This document shows positions 55,037 to 63,889 of a DNA stretch of 64,000 nucleotides, piece after piece. Position numbers and translations under genes: made by a program. The stretch spans positions 62,001 to 126,000 of the forward strand of contig CABYFB010000004.1 of assembly GCA_902518165.1 (NCBI GenBank), written 5' to 3'. The notes below the pieces were generated by a model that did no database searches, was not told the origin of the DNA, and was given only the letters and a program-made list of their open reading frames with translations. Origin of the DNA: an uncultured Pelagibacteraceae bacterium. GTDB taxonomy: Bacteria > Pseudomonadota > Alphaproteobacteria > Pelagibacterales > Pelagibacteraceae. Each line of letters starts with the position of its first letter. Positions within the stretch are counted from its first letter, which is position 1.

Positions 55037-55825
55037 ATGTCCGAAAATATCTTACAGGTAAATAATCTTACAAAATTGTTCGGAGGACTAGCAGCAGTAT
55101 CAAATTGCTCATTAAATATTAGATCGGGTTCAATTACTGGAATAATTGGCCCAAACGGTTCGGGAAAAACAACATTATTTAATTTAATAGCTGGAAATTT
55201 AAAATCAAATGATGGAGAGGTAATATTTAATGATGAAAATATTACTGATGTACCATCACATGAGTTGTTTGGCAGAGGATTATTAAGAACCTTTCAGATT
55301 GCACATGAATTTTCAAACTTAACAGTTTTAGAAAACTTAATGATGGTGCCATCAAATCAAAGCGGAGAAAATTTATTAAATGCGCTGATTAAACCCGGAC
55401 TAGTTAAAAAAGAGGAAAAAGTTATTAGAGAAAAAGCCTACGAGGTTGTAGATTTTCTTAATTTAACACATTTAGCCAATGAAAGGGCAGGAAATCTTTC
55501 AGGAGGCCAAAAAAAATTATTAGAATTAGGAAGAACTATGATGGTTGATGCAAAATTGGTTTTACTTGATGAAGTTGGAGCGGGAGTTAATCGAACACTT
55601 TTAAAAGATCTAGGAACTGCAATATTAAAATTGAATAAAGAAAAAAATTACACTTTTTGTATGATAGAGCATGATATGGATTTTATAAGCAGAATGTGTG
55701 ATCCAGTAATAGTAATGGCAGATGGTTCAGTTTTATTCGAAGGAACATCTGAAGAAGTGAAAAAAAACGAAAAAGTAATTGAAAGTTATTTAGGAAAGTC
55801 AAACTTAACAAAAAAAGAAAATTAA
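55037..55825 (+). CDS. livG: ABC ATPase LivG, second set
   Basis: The 262-residue ATPase has Walker A GPNGSGKTTLFNLIAG, FQIAHEFSNLTVLENLM, signature LSGGQKKLLELGRTM and Walker B LVLLDEVGAGVNRTLL, where the usual DEP is DEV. It is followed by the His switch in MIEHDMDFISRMC. It is part of the second HAAT transporter. The gene order here is livG-livF-livH-livM, different from the first set. Confidence 0.93.
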   Translation: MSENILQVNNLTKLFGGLAAVSNCSLNIRSGSITGIIGPNGSGKTTLFNLIAGNLKSNDGEVIFNDENITDVPSHELFGRGLLRTFQIAHEFSNLTVLENLMMVPSNQSGENLLNALIKPGLVKKEEKVIREKAYEVVDFLNLTHLANERAGNLSGGQKKLLELGRTMMVDAKLVLLDEVGAGVNRTLLKDLGTAILKLNKEKNYTFCMIEHDMDFISRMCDPVIVMADGSVLFEGTSEEVKKNEKVIESYLGKSNLTKKEN

Positions 55826-56532
55826 TGGCATACTTTGAAGGAGCTAAAATGACTGCAGGTTATGGGGATGGCCCTGATATTATTAGTTCATGTTCCATAA
55901 CTGCCAATAGGGGAGAGATAGTAGCTATTCTAGGTCCCAATGGTGCTGGCAAATCAACAGCAATGAAAGCGATGCTCGGATTATTAAAATTAAAATCAGG
56001 CACTGTAACTTTGAATGGTGAAGATATTTCAAAAATTAATCCTCAAGATCGAGTAAAAAAGGGTATTTCATTTGTTCCACAAACAAGAAATGTATTTGCA
56101 GAATTGACTGTAAGAGAAAATTTAGAGATTGGTGGCTTTTTGACAGAAGGGAGTTTAGAAAATAAAATTGAGAGTATTTATAGTTTATTTCCAATTTTAA
56201 GTGAAAAAAAATCCCAAGTCGTCGGACAATTATCTGGTGGACAACGTCAGCAAGTCGCGCTTGGAAGAGCTTTAATGAGCGATCCGTCAGTTCTTATGTT
56301 AGATGAGCCCACAGCTGGAGTTTCTCCAATTGTAATGGATGAATTGTTTGAACATATAATCAAAGTTAAAAAAACAAATGTTGCAGTTATTATGGTCGAG
56401 CAAAATGCAAAGCAAGCATTAAGTATTTCAGATCGAGGCTATGTATTGGTAACTGGTCAAAATAAATTTGAGGGATCCGGTAATGATTTACTTGAGGATC
56501 CCGAGGTTCGTAGATCTTTTTTGGGAGCATAA
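55825..56532 (+). CDS. livF: ABC ATPase LivF, second set
   Basis: The 235-residue ATPase has Walker A GPNGAGKSTAMKAMLG, FVPQTRNVFAELTVRENLEI, signature LSGGQRQQVALGRAL and Walker B VLMLDEPTAGVSPIVM. The C-terminal VTGQNKFEGSGNDLL is LivF-like. It shares one base with both neighbours. Confidence 0.93.
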   Translation: MAYFEGAKMTAGYGDGPDIISSCSITANRGEIVAILGPNGAGKSTAMKAMLGLLKLKSGTVTLNGEDISKINPQDRVKKGISFVPQTRNVFAELTVRENLEIGGFLTEGSLENKIESIYSLFPILSEKKSQVVGQLSGGQRQQVALGRALMSDPSVLMLDEPTAGVSPIVMDELFEHIIKVKKTNVAVIMVEQNAKQALSISDRGYVLVTGQNKFEGSGNDLLEDPEVRRSFLGA

Positions 56533-57542
56533 TGGATTTCTTAAATGCAATAATTTTACTTTTTAATTTCACAGTGATACCAGCGTTAGCTTATGGTTCA
56601 CAATTAGCATTAGGTGCAATTTTTGTTACTTTAATTTATGCAGTCTTAAGATTTGCTAATTTTGCAACTGGAGACATGATGTCTTTTGGAACAATGTTTG
56701 CTGTTATTCTAACATATTATTTTCAATCCTTAGGTATAGGATTAGGTGTTTTGCCAACAGCACTTTTAACAATACCTTTTGCCATCTTAATGATGATTTT
56801 ATATATGTTAATCATAGATAAATTTGTTTTCAGTTATTATAGGGTAAAGAAAAGTCCTCCAGTTCAGTTTGCAATGGTTAGTGTTGGTGTAATGTTTGTT
56901 ACTCAAGCTATAATCAGAATAATCATTGGACCATCTGATAGAAGATTTTTAGATGGTGAAAAGTTTATAATTAAAGCAACAGAATTTAAAGAAATGACTG
57001 GTCTTGCAGAGGGCATAACTTTAAAATCAACACAAGCAATAACAATCACAGTAACTTTAATAGTAGTTTCAATAATGTTTTGGTTTTTAAATAGAACAAA
57101 AACAGGAACAAGCATGAGAGCTTATTCAGACAATGAAGATTTAGCATTATTGTCTGGTATAGATCCTAAGAGAGTTGTTTTGATAACATGGGTCATTGCA
57201 GGAATTTTAGCAACTATAGGTGGAGTATTATATGGTTTAGATAAAAGTTATAGACCTTTTGTTTATTTTAATAATATGCTTCCAATATTCGCTGCAGCAA
57301 TTGTTGGAGGAATCGGAAACCCGTATGGGGCATTTTTTGGGGGTTATGTAATTGCATTTGCTGAAATTTTACTTACATACTCTTATAAAAAATTCGTTGC
57401 ATATTTGTTACCTTCAAGCTTGGAACCAAACTCTCTTATGCAACTTCTTTCTACAGACTATAAATTTGTAGTATCATTTTCAATATTGGTAATTGTTTTA
57501 TTAATAAGACCGTCTGGTATTTTTAAAGGGAAAACTATATGA
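56532..57542 (+). CDS. livH: Branched-chain-type ABC permease LivH, second set
   Basis: The 336-residue permease has the LivH blocks LIYAVLRFANFATGDMMSFG, MRAYSDNEDLALLSGIDP and FAAAIVGGIGNPYGAFFGGY. The typical LivH line has N-A-QG at FATGD; here FATGD replaces it. It overlaps livM by 4 bp. Confidence 0.92.
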   Translation: MDFLNAIILLFNFTVIPALAYGSQLALGAIFVTLIYAVLRFANFATGDMMSFGTMFAVILTYYFQSLGIGLGVLPTALLTIPFAILMMILYMLIIDKFVFSYYRVKKSPPVQFAMVSVGVMFVTQAIIRIIIGPSDRRFLDGEKFIIKATEFKEMTGLAEGITLKSTQAITITVTLIVVSIMFWFLNRTKTGTSMRAYSDNEDLALLSGIDPKRVVLITWVIAGILATIGGVLYGLDKSYRPFVYFNNMLPIFAAAIVGGIGNPYGAFFGGYVIAFAEILLTYSYKKFVAYLLPSSLEPNSLMQLLSTDYKFVVSFSILVIVLLIRPSGIFKGKTI

Positions 57543-58909
57543 GAAATTATGAAAACGTAATTTATGCATATATAATAATGTTATTATTAATCATTTGTGT
57601 TGGTCTCTTCCAATCTTGGTCAATTGCCCTTACAATCTTAAATTATTGTTTGATCTCAGCAGTAATGACAATAGGAGCAAATATTCAGTGGGGATACGCT
57701 GGTTTAATTAACTTTGGTATAATGGGTTATACCGCCTTAGGTGGTTTAGCGGTCGTACTTGTCTCCGTCGATCCTGTTAAAAAAGCATGGCAGGTTGGTG
57801 GATTAAATATTTTAGGTAGTATTTGGATAATTGTAGCAATTGTATTTATAACGAGATTTATTTTAAAAAGGTTTGAGAAATCATTAATAAGAAATTATTC
57901 CATTGCTTTTCTAATTATAGCTGGAGTTATTTTAATTAGAGTTACTGCAACGCCAGGAATAGAGGCTATAGAGTCTGTAGATCCCGCTGTGTCAGGATTT
58001 TTGGGAGGAATGGGGTTGCCTGTGTTAATGTCATGGATTATAGGAGCTCTTCTTGCAGGTGCACTTGCGTTTATTGTTGGAAAAATTGCTTTAGGATTAA
58101 GAGCGGACTATCTTGCTATTGCAACACTTCTTATTGCAGAGATAATTGTATCAATTATTAAACATGAAGAATGGCTGGCTAGAGGTGTAAAAAATGTTAT
58201 CGGTCTAAAAAGACCAGCTCCATACGAAGTTGAATTACAAAAAACTCAATGGTTCAGGGATTTTATTGAAAAAATCTACTCAAATAAACTAGAGTTAATA
58301 AATACTATTGCTCAGAAAAAAATTGTTCTAAATCAACTAATTATTGATGCATCATCAATTTTTGTAAAACTATGTTTCACTAGTTTGTTTTTATCTGTAG
58401 TTATTATCTTACTAATTGTTACTCAAAAAGCTTTATATTCTCCATGGGGGAGAAAAATGAGAGCTATTAGAGATAACGAAGAGGCAGCAAGCGCAATGGG
58501 AAAAAATATAGTTAAAGAGCACTTATTTATATTTATCTTAGGTTCAGCAATAGTAGGTTTGGCAGGTGCAATGATGGTCACAAATGATGGTCTTTTTACT
58601 CCAGGAAGCTACAGACCAATGCGTTATACTTTTGTAATATGGGTAATGGTTATTGTTGGTGGAACAGGTAATAACTTTGGCGCTATTCTTGGTGGATTTG
58701 TCGTCTGGTTTTTGTGGGTGGAAGCAGCACCAATATCTTTATTTTTAATTGATTTGTTTACCGCTCATCTTCCAGAGACCAACATGATAAGATCACATCT
58801 AGTTGAAAGTGCTCCATATTTTAGATTTTTATTAATAGGAATAGGATTACTTTTAATCATGAGATATAGGCCTCAAGGAATAATACCAGAAAAAATAATC
58901 AAACAATAA
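57539..58909 (+). CDS. livM: Branched-chain-type ABC permease LivM, second set, enlarged
   Basis: The 456-residue permease is about 100 residues longer than usual (350 in the first set). Family blocks are GYAGLINFGIMGYTALGG, LGLRADYLAIATLLIAEI, MRAIRDNEEAASAMGKNI and MVIVGGTGNNFGAILGGF. Extra sequence lies at about residues 80-160, as added helices, and at about 225-285, a loop between the two permease blocks. The stop is followed by a possible 22-codon gene. Confidence 0.92.
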   Translation: MRNYENVIYAYIIMLLLIICVGLFQSWSIALTILNYCLISAVMTIGANIQWGYAGLINFGIMGYTALGGLAVVLVSVDPVKKAWQVGGLNILGSIWIIVAIVFITRFILKRFEKSLIRNYSIAFLIIAGVILIRVTATPGIEAIESVDPAVSGFLGGMGLPVLMSWIIGALLAGALAFIVGKIALGLRADYLAIATLLIAEIIVSIIKHEEWLARGVKNVIGLKRPAPYEVELQKTQWFRDFIEKIYSNKLELINTIAQKKIVLNQLIIDASSIFVKLCFTSLFLSVVIILLIVTQKALYSPWGRKMRAIRDNEEAASAMGKNIVKEHLFIFILGSAIVGLAGAMMVTNDGLFTPGSYRPMRYTFVIWVMVIVGGTGNNFGAILGGFVVWFLWVEAAPISLFLIDLFTAHLPETNMIRSHLVESAPYFRFLLIGIGLLLIMRYRPQGIIPEKIIKQ

Positions 58910-58910
58910 A

Positions 58911-58979
58911 ATGTATTATATTCTTCTAGGTATAGTAATAGGATTAATTTTTTATTTATCTGACAAATATCTTTTTTAA
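58911..58979 (+). CDS. Possible 22-residue membrane peptide
   Basis: An ATG one base after the livM stop opens 22 codons reading MYYILLGIVIGLIFYL then SDKYLF and TAA. The product would be a single membrane helix with a charged C-terminal end, a common look for small membrane peptides attached to transporters. It ends just inside the terminator stem. No good ribosome site lies in front, but translational coupling with livM is possible. It may also be chance. Confidence 0.4.
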   Translation: MYYILLGIVIGLIFYLSDKYLF

Positions 58980-59010
58980 AACCCCAGCAAGTTAGTCGAA
59001 CTGGGGTTTT
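58978..59010. terminator. Bidirectional terminator between livM2 and livK2
   Basis: AAAACCCCAG (58978-58987) and CTGGGGTTTT (59001-59010) form a perfect 10-bp stem with a 13-base loop. The T tracts are short (four) on each side, so it can serve both convergent genes. It lies between the long plus-strand operon and the minus-strand binding protein. Confidence 0.85.
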
Positions 59011-59020
59011 AAGATTTTAG

Positions 59021-60250
59021 TTATCTTTGAGCTTTATTTTGAAATTTTCCGCCTTTTATTTCTTTCTCTAAAAAAGATCCAAAAGCTTCACCAACATCAG
59101 TTAGCTCAACTGCGGTAGCACCTTCATAATTTATTTCTTTACCCTCAGCAAGCAAATCTAAAGCCTTTTTTAATTCTCCTGGAAAAATTTTAACTCCAGG
59201 TGAATTTGCTACGCTCATTATGTTGCTTTGGATTACAGATCTATCTGCAGAACCTCCTGCTTGCATTGCTAATGTCATAAGCGCTGCAGCATCATAGGAT
59301 TCACCTGTATATGGTCCTGAAGAGTCAATTCCTGCTGCTTTAGCAACTTCTCCAAACAATCCAGCTCCCTTACCCATTGATCCAGGTAATGAACCAAATG
59401 ATTTGTTTAGACTATCTCCAAATCTATCAGTTAGCGAGTCACCAATCATTCCATCTGATAAAACAAATGTATCAAAAGCACCGGAATCTAGTGATCCTTG
59501 TATAATCATTCCACCACCTTGATCAAGGTAACCTAATACTGCAACTGCATCACCACCAGCAGCTGCTAGTGTTGCTACCTCAGCACCATAATCTGCTTTA
59601 CCTTCTTCATGTGAAGTAACCACAGTTACATTAATTCCATGCGCTTTGACGGCACCTTCATATACATCGGCTAAACCTTTTCCATAATCATTATTAGTAT
59701 AAGTTATTGCAATACTTTTAACTCCTCTGTCTTTAGTAATGTCTGCAAGTACTTGTCCTCCTCTAGCATCAGATGGTGCAGTTCTAAAAAAGAAACCATT
59801 ATCAGCAAGGTCTGTTAAACCTGGTGATGTTGCAGAAGGCGATATCATTACTACTCCATTTGGAACTGCAACATTTTTAGCTATTGCTCCAGTTACTCCT
59901 GAACAGTCTGCTCCCATAATTGCATTTACTCCACCTGAAACAAGCCCTTCTGCTGCTGTAACTGCAGCAGCTGAATCAACGCATGTCGAGTCTGCTCTTT
60001 GTGTTGTGATAGTTGATCCATTTAACAGGGATCCTGAATCAGAAGCTTCTTTAAAAGCAAGTTCTGCTGAAGCAGCCATTGCAGGTGTTAAAGATTCAAT
60101 CGGTCCAGTAAATCCTAAGATAATTCCAATCTTTATATCTTGTTTTACTCCAACTTTAGTTTGCTGTTGCGCAAAATAAAAAATCGCAGCAACCACAATG
60201 ATTGCTCCAATAATTATAATTCCTAAGTTATTTTTCTTTGTTTCTGCCAT
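59021..60250 (-). CDS. livK: Amino-acid ABC transporter substrate-binding protein, second set
   Basis: The 409-residue type I binding protein contains IGIILGFTGPIESLTPAMA, NAIMGADCSGVTGAIAKNVA and ITYTNNDYGKGLADVYEGAV. It starts with nine polar residues and a membrane helix (about residues 10-27) with no obvious cleavage site or lipobox, so it may stay anchored in the inner membrane. It faces the second livGFHM set across a terminator and is probably its receptor. The low-cysteine mature part is Gly/Ala-rich compared with neighbours. Confidence 0.9.
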   Translation of the reverse strand: MAETKKNNLGIIIIGAIIVVAAIFYFAQQQTKVGVKQDIKIGIILGFTGPIESLTPAMAASAELAFKEASDSGSLLNGSTITTQRADSTCVDSAAAVTAAEGLVSGGVNAIMGADCSGVTGAIAKNVAVPNGVVMISPSATSPGLTDLADNGFFFRTAPSDARGGQVLADITKDRGVKSIAITYTNNDYGKGLADVYEGAVKAHGINVTVVTSHEEGKADYGAEVATLAAAGGDAVAVLGYLDQGGGMIIQGSLDSGAFDTFVLSDGMIGDSLTDRFGDSLNKSFGSLPGSMGKGAGLFGEVAKAAGIDSSGPYTGESYDAAALMTLAMQAGGSADRSVIQSNIMSVANSPGVKIFPGELKKALDLLAEGKEINYEGATAVELTDVGEAFGSFLEKEIKGGKFQNKAQR

Positions 60251-60361
60251 ATTATCCTCTAATTGTTAACAATTTATATAATCAAAATTAAATCCTATTA
60301 AATTATTATTTCAATGAGAAAATTATCTCAATTTTCGAACAAATACTGACAATTTTAACAA

Positions 60362-61309
60362 TTATCTATTAGGAGTGTCTGTCGCAATCATTTGACCTCT
60401 GACTTTTTCTCTAAAGTAAATATACACTCCTGCAGAAATAATAATAGCTGCCCCAAGAAACGTTCTTGGTTCAGGTATTGTTTCAAATAATATGTATCCT
60501 GCAATCATAGCAAAAATTATATAAGAGTATTCAAACAAAGATACAATTGAAGGTGAAGCAATACTATAAGCTGAAAAGACACAAAAGAAAGATATAGAAG
60601 CAACAACTCCCATTACAAAGACATATGGCCATGAAGCCGAAGGGTTAGTAAACCATTCTCTAACAATAAATTGTAAAGTAGGATCAGAAAAATTATTAAA
60701 TTTTCCATCTCCACTAACTAGATAAATAATTAAACTTATAATAACCGCAAAAATATAAAGCAAAGTCATTTGAGTATAAATATTATCTTTATCAGAAGTA
60801 TATTTTGTAATTGTCATCGAGCAAGCATAACAAAGTGCACATCCGACAGGTGCTAATTTGAAAAAATTAAATTCCTCAAGTGTTGGATTAAGTACAATTA
60901 GTACTCCTATAAAACCTACAACAATTGCACTCCATCTTCTAATCCCAATTTGTTCTTTTAAGAAAAACTTAGCAAACATAGACATAAAAAAAGGACATGA
61001 GAAAAACAAAGCACTAACCATCGCTAAAGACATAAAAGTTAAAGAAATATAAAAAAAAGCAAATCCAAAAAAGAAACAAACAACCCTAATTAATGTCAAA
61101 AAAGGATAATGTGTTTTAAGAGTAATCTTTTTTTTTGTTATTAAAAAAAAAGATATTAGAATAGATGCTTGTATTAAAGTTCTTCCCAAATATAATTCAA
61201 ATAATGCAATATCTTCAAAAATAAACTTTATTAATGAGTCTTGAATGGAAAAAAAGGCCATTCCAGTCATAATAAAAAAAATACCCCTTGTATTATTGTT
61301 TGTTTGCAT
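60362..61309 (-). CDS. EamA-family (DMT) transporter
   Basis: The 315-residue protein has about ten membrane helices and the DMT pattern FFIMTGMAFFSIQDSLIKFI, SALFFSCPFFMSMFAKFFLK and PVGCALCYACSMTITKYTSD. It belongs to the S-adenosylmethionine/RhaT-like EamA group by general look; the substrate is unclear. It is divergent from the GFA gene, with 58 bp between starts. Confidence 0.9.
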   Translation of the reverse strand: MQTNNNTRGIFFIMTGMAFFSIQDSLIKFIFEDIALFELYLGRTLIQASILISFFLITKKKITLKTHYPFLTLIRVVCFFFGFAFFYISLTFMSLAMVSALFFSCPFFMSMFAKFFLKEQIGIRRWSAIVVGFIGVLIVLNPTLEEFNFFKLAPVGCALCYACSMTITKYTSDKDNIYTQMTLLYIFAVIISLIIYLVSGDGKFNNFSDPTLQFIVREWFTNPSASWPYVFVMGVVASISFFCVFSAYSIASPSIVSLFEYSYIIFAMIAGYILFETIPEPRTFLGAAIIISAGVYIYFREKVRGQMIATDTPNR

Positions 61310-61367
61310 ATCGCACCTATATCAAAAAAACTTTAACCTTCATAATTAATAAGATACTCTTAAAGAA

Positions 61368-61844
61368 ATGAGTGATTTTGAACCAATTTATGGTGGATGT
61401 ATTTGTGAGAGTGTAAAGTATTCAATAAATAGTAAACCTCTTTTTACTCAGGTCTGCCATTGTTTAGATTGTAAAAAATTAACTGGATCATCTTATGTAA
61501 TGAATACTAGCATTTTTGAAGATTCTTTAAAAATTAGTGGTGAACTTTTAAAAGCCGAATTGATTGCAGGGAGTGGGAAAAAATGTACTCATTACTTTTG
61601 TAAAAAATGTGGGGTTTATATTTATGCTGATTATGAATTTGCAATTAGAAGATTAACAGTTAGAACAAAGACTCTTTTGAAACCGAAAGATTTTCCACCT
61701 CAAGCACATATATTTGTAAAAGATAAGGATCCATGGATAAATATTGTTAACAAAGATATTTGCTATGATGAAATGTATGATCCAAAAATAGCTTGGCCTA
61801 AAGAAAGTTTAGATAGATATAAAAAATATCTTGAGACTAATTAA
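61368..61844 (+). CDS. GFA/CENP-V-domain zinc protein
   Basis: The 158-residue protein has the zinc pattern of glutathione-dependent formaldehyde-activating (GFA) domains: GGCICESVKY, CHCLDCKKLTG and YFCKKCGVYIYAD. It would bind two zinc ions. True Gfa activity is not certain for this family. Its 3' end overlaps the convergent GMC oxidoreductase by 8 bp. Confidence 0.9.
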   Translation: MSDFEPIYGGCICESVKYSINSKPLFTQVCHCLDCKKLTGSSYVMNTSIFEDSLKISGELLKAELIAGSGKKCTHYFCKKCGVYIYADYEFAIRRLTVRTKTLLKPKDFPPQAHIFVKDKDPWINIVNKDICYDEMYDPKIAWPKESLDRYKKYLETN

Positions 61845-63417
61845 GGATAAAATAAGCCGCTCTTTCGCCTATCATTAAAGTTGGTGCATTTAAATTACCA
61901 CTTGTAATCTCTGGCATAACCGAGGCATCTGCAACTCTTAAATTTTCTAAACCGTGAACTTTCAATTTTTCGTCAACTACCGCCATTTTGTCCACACCCA
62001 TTTTTAATGTGCAGGATGGATGATAAGCTGTCTCGGCTTTTGATCTAATATACTCTGTAATTTGCTCATCATCAGTTGCACTTTCACCTGGACCTATTTC
62101 TTTTCCAGCGTAAGGTTTCATTGAATCTTGACTTAAAATCTTTCTAGCTACACGAACACACTTAATTGTTTCTTTTAAATCATATTCATCTTTTAAATAA
62201 TTAAATTGAATTTTTGGGTAATCGTATGGATTTGAGCTATTTAATTTAATATGTCCTCTACTTTTAGGTTGGTTCAAACTTGCATGTAATTGATAACCAT
62301 GTCTGTCAGGATCAACTAATCCATGATCGATTACAAATGCTGGAAAAAAATGAAATTGAATATTAGGATAGCTTTTGTCTTCTGAAGATTTGCAGAAACC
62401 ACCTGCTTCTAAAAATGAAGTAGAACATGGACCACTTTTTGAAAGAAACCATTGAATACCAATTTTAAGCATATTTATTTTGTTAACATAAGAATAGAGC
62501 GTATCTTTAGTTTTACATTCTTGCTGAATGTAGGTTTCTAAATGGTCTTGTAAATTTTGACCTACTCCCTCTAACGAGTGTACAATATTAATTCCTTTAT
62601 CTTTTAAATCTTTTTCAGGTCCTACACCTGATAACATCAATAGTTGTGGTGAATTGATTGAACCCCCGCTTAAAACAACTTCTTTCTTAGCGTAAACCTT
62701 TGTGACTTTATTTTTAATATTTACTTCTATTCCAACTGCTTTTTTTCCCTCAAAAATAATCCTTTCAGCAAAAGAATTAGTAAAAACTTTTAAATTTTTT
62801 CTTTTTTTTGCTGGCTCTAGATAATATTTAGAAGCGCTAGCTCTTTGACCTTTATGAATTGTAATATCATACATTCCAAATCCCTCTTGATCTTCTCCGT
62901 TCATATCTTTATTTTTTTTATAACCTGCTTCGACTGAAGCATTAATAAAAGCACTAAACAACGGATTTTTGTTTTTGGATTGATTTACTGGTAAAACTCC
63001 TTTCCCACCTCTGAATTCATTCTCTCCTTCGGACCACGTCTCAATTTTTTTAAAAAATGGTAAAACATTTTCATAAGACCATGATTTCAAGCCAAATGAG
63101 GCCCATCTATCATAGTCGTTTTTATTTCCTCGAACATAAACCATTCCGTTATGTGCAGAACAACCACCTACCATTTTTCCTCTTGGGCAAAATAATCTTC
63201 TATTATTTAAATTTGGCTCTGGTTCTGAATAATATTTATAATTATATTTGGGATCGTGCATTGCATATAGAATTGCCAAAGGCATATTAACTTTCCAAAT
63301 ATCACTAGATCCACCTGCCTCAAACAAGGCAACATTAAATTTCCCATTTTCACTTAATCTATTTGCAAGAACACATCCTGCTGTACCAGCTCCAACAATT
63401 ATGTAGTCAAAATTCAT
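61837..63417 (-). CDS. GMC-family FAD oxidoreductase (choline-dehydrogenase-like)
   Basis: The 526-residue flavoprotein has an FAD motif YIIVGAGTAGCVLANRL, GMC signature 1 RGKMVGGCSAHNGMVYVRG and a C-terminal block with YHPSCTLKMGVD and NLRVADASVMPEITSGNLNA. The HPSCT histidine is the catalytic base region. Members oxidise alcohols, including choline. The order citE-like, thioesterase, GMC suggests breakdown of a quaternary amine or alcohol (inference). It starts one base after the thioesterase stop. Confidence 0.92.
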   Translation of the reverse strand: MNFDYIIVGAGTAGCVLANRLSENGKFNVALFEAGGSSDIWKVNMPLAILYAMHDPKYNYKYYSEPEPNLNNRRLFCPRGKMVGGCSAHNGMVYVRGNKNDYDRWASFGLKSWSYENVLPFFKKIETWSEGENEFRGGKGVLPVNQSKNKNPLFSAFINASVEAGYKKNKDMNGEDQEGFGMYDITIHKGQRASASKYYLEPAKKRKNLKVFTNSFAERIIFEGKKAVGIEVNIKNKVTKVYAKKEVVLSGGSINSPQLLMLSGVGPEKDLKDKGINIVHSLEGVGQNLQDHLETYIQQECKTKDTLYSYVNKINMLKIGIQWFLSKSGPCSTSFLEAGGFCKSSEDKSYPNIQFHFFPAFVIDHGLVDPDRHGYQLHASLNQPKSRGHIKLNSSNPYDYPKIQFNYLKDEYDLKETIKCVRVARKILSQDSMKPYAGKEIGPGESATDDEQITEYIRSKAETAYHPSCTLKMGVDKMAVVDEKLKVHGLENLRVADASVMPEITSGNLNAPTLMIGERAAYFILN

Positions 63418-63885
63418 TTACTTTTTAAGTTTATCTGCAAGTACTAATTTATCTGATTTAAAACTATTTTTATTTTCGTTAATAAAATCATCCATAATTT
63501 TTATTTTATCTTCTTCAAATTCTGTAACTTTTCTTTTTTTAAGATCGATATAAAGAGATATACTTTCTGTAGTTGCAGCAAGTTTTCCTGTTTTTTTTTC
63601 GATCATCTCACATTTTAAATGTAATCTTTTCTTATCATGATCAAAGAAGGTGCAAAAAACATCAACTTCTTCATTTTCTTTAACTTCATTATCGTAAGTT
63701 GTTCTTGTTTCAACAACCATTGTACTTCTTTTATTTATTTGTGCTTTAGCTCCGCCCATATCAAATTTATTAAGCATTGTTTCCCATGCTTCATCAAAAA
63801 TTAAAACATAATAAGCCATGTTCATATGCTCATTATAATCTGTCCAATCTTTTATTATTTTTCTCGAAGCCAAATGAAATGACAT
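63418..63885 (-). CDS. Hotdog-fold acyl-CoA thioesterase
   Basis: The 155-residue protein has the 4HBT-type start DWTDYNEHMNMAYYVLIFDE, in which the Asp is the expected catalytic residue region. The size is that of one hotdog domain. It resembles thioesterases of betaine or carnitine breakdown by the DYN-HMN pattern, but this is not proven. It sits 4 bp after the citE-like gene and directly before the GMC gene. Confidence 0.85.
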   Translation of the reverse strand: MSFHLASRKIIKDWTDYNEHMNMAYYVLIFDEAWETMLNKFDMGGAKAQINKRSTMVVETRTTYDNEVKENEEVDVFCTFFDHDKKRLHLKCEMIEKKTGKLAATTESISLYIDLKKRKVTEFEEDKIKIMDDFINENKNSFKSDKLVLADKLKK

Positions 63886-63889
63886 TTTA

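Noticed and set aside
59739-60179. A 146-codon open frame opposite the second livK
   Set aside because: It is the antisense shadow of a Ser/Ala/Gly-rich gene with clear family motifs on the other strand, and shows no protein-like features of its own.
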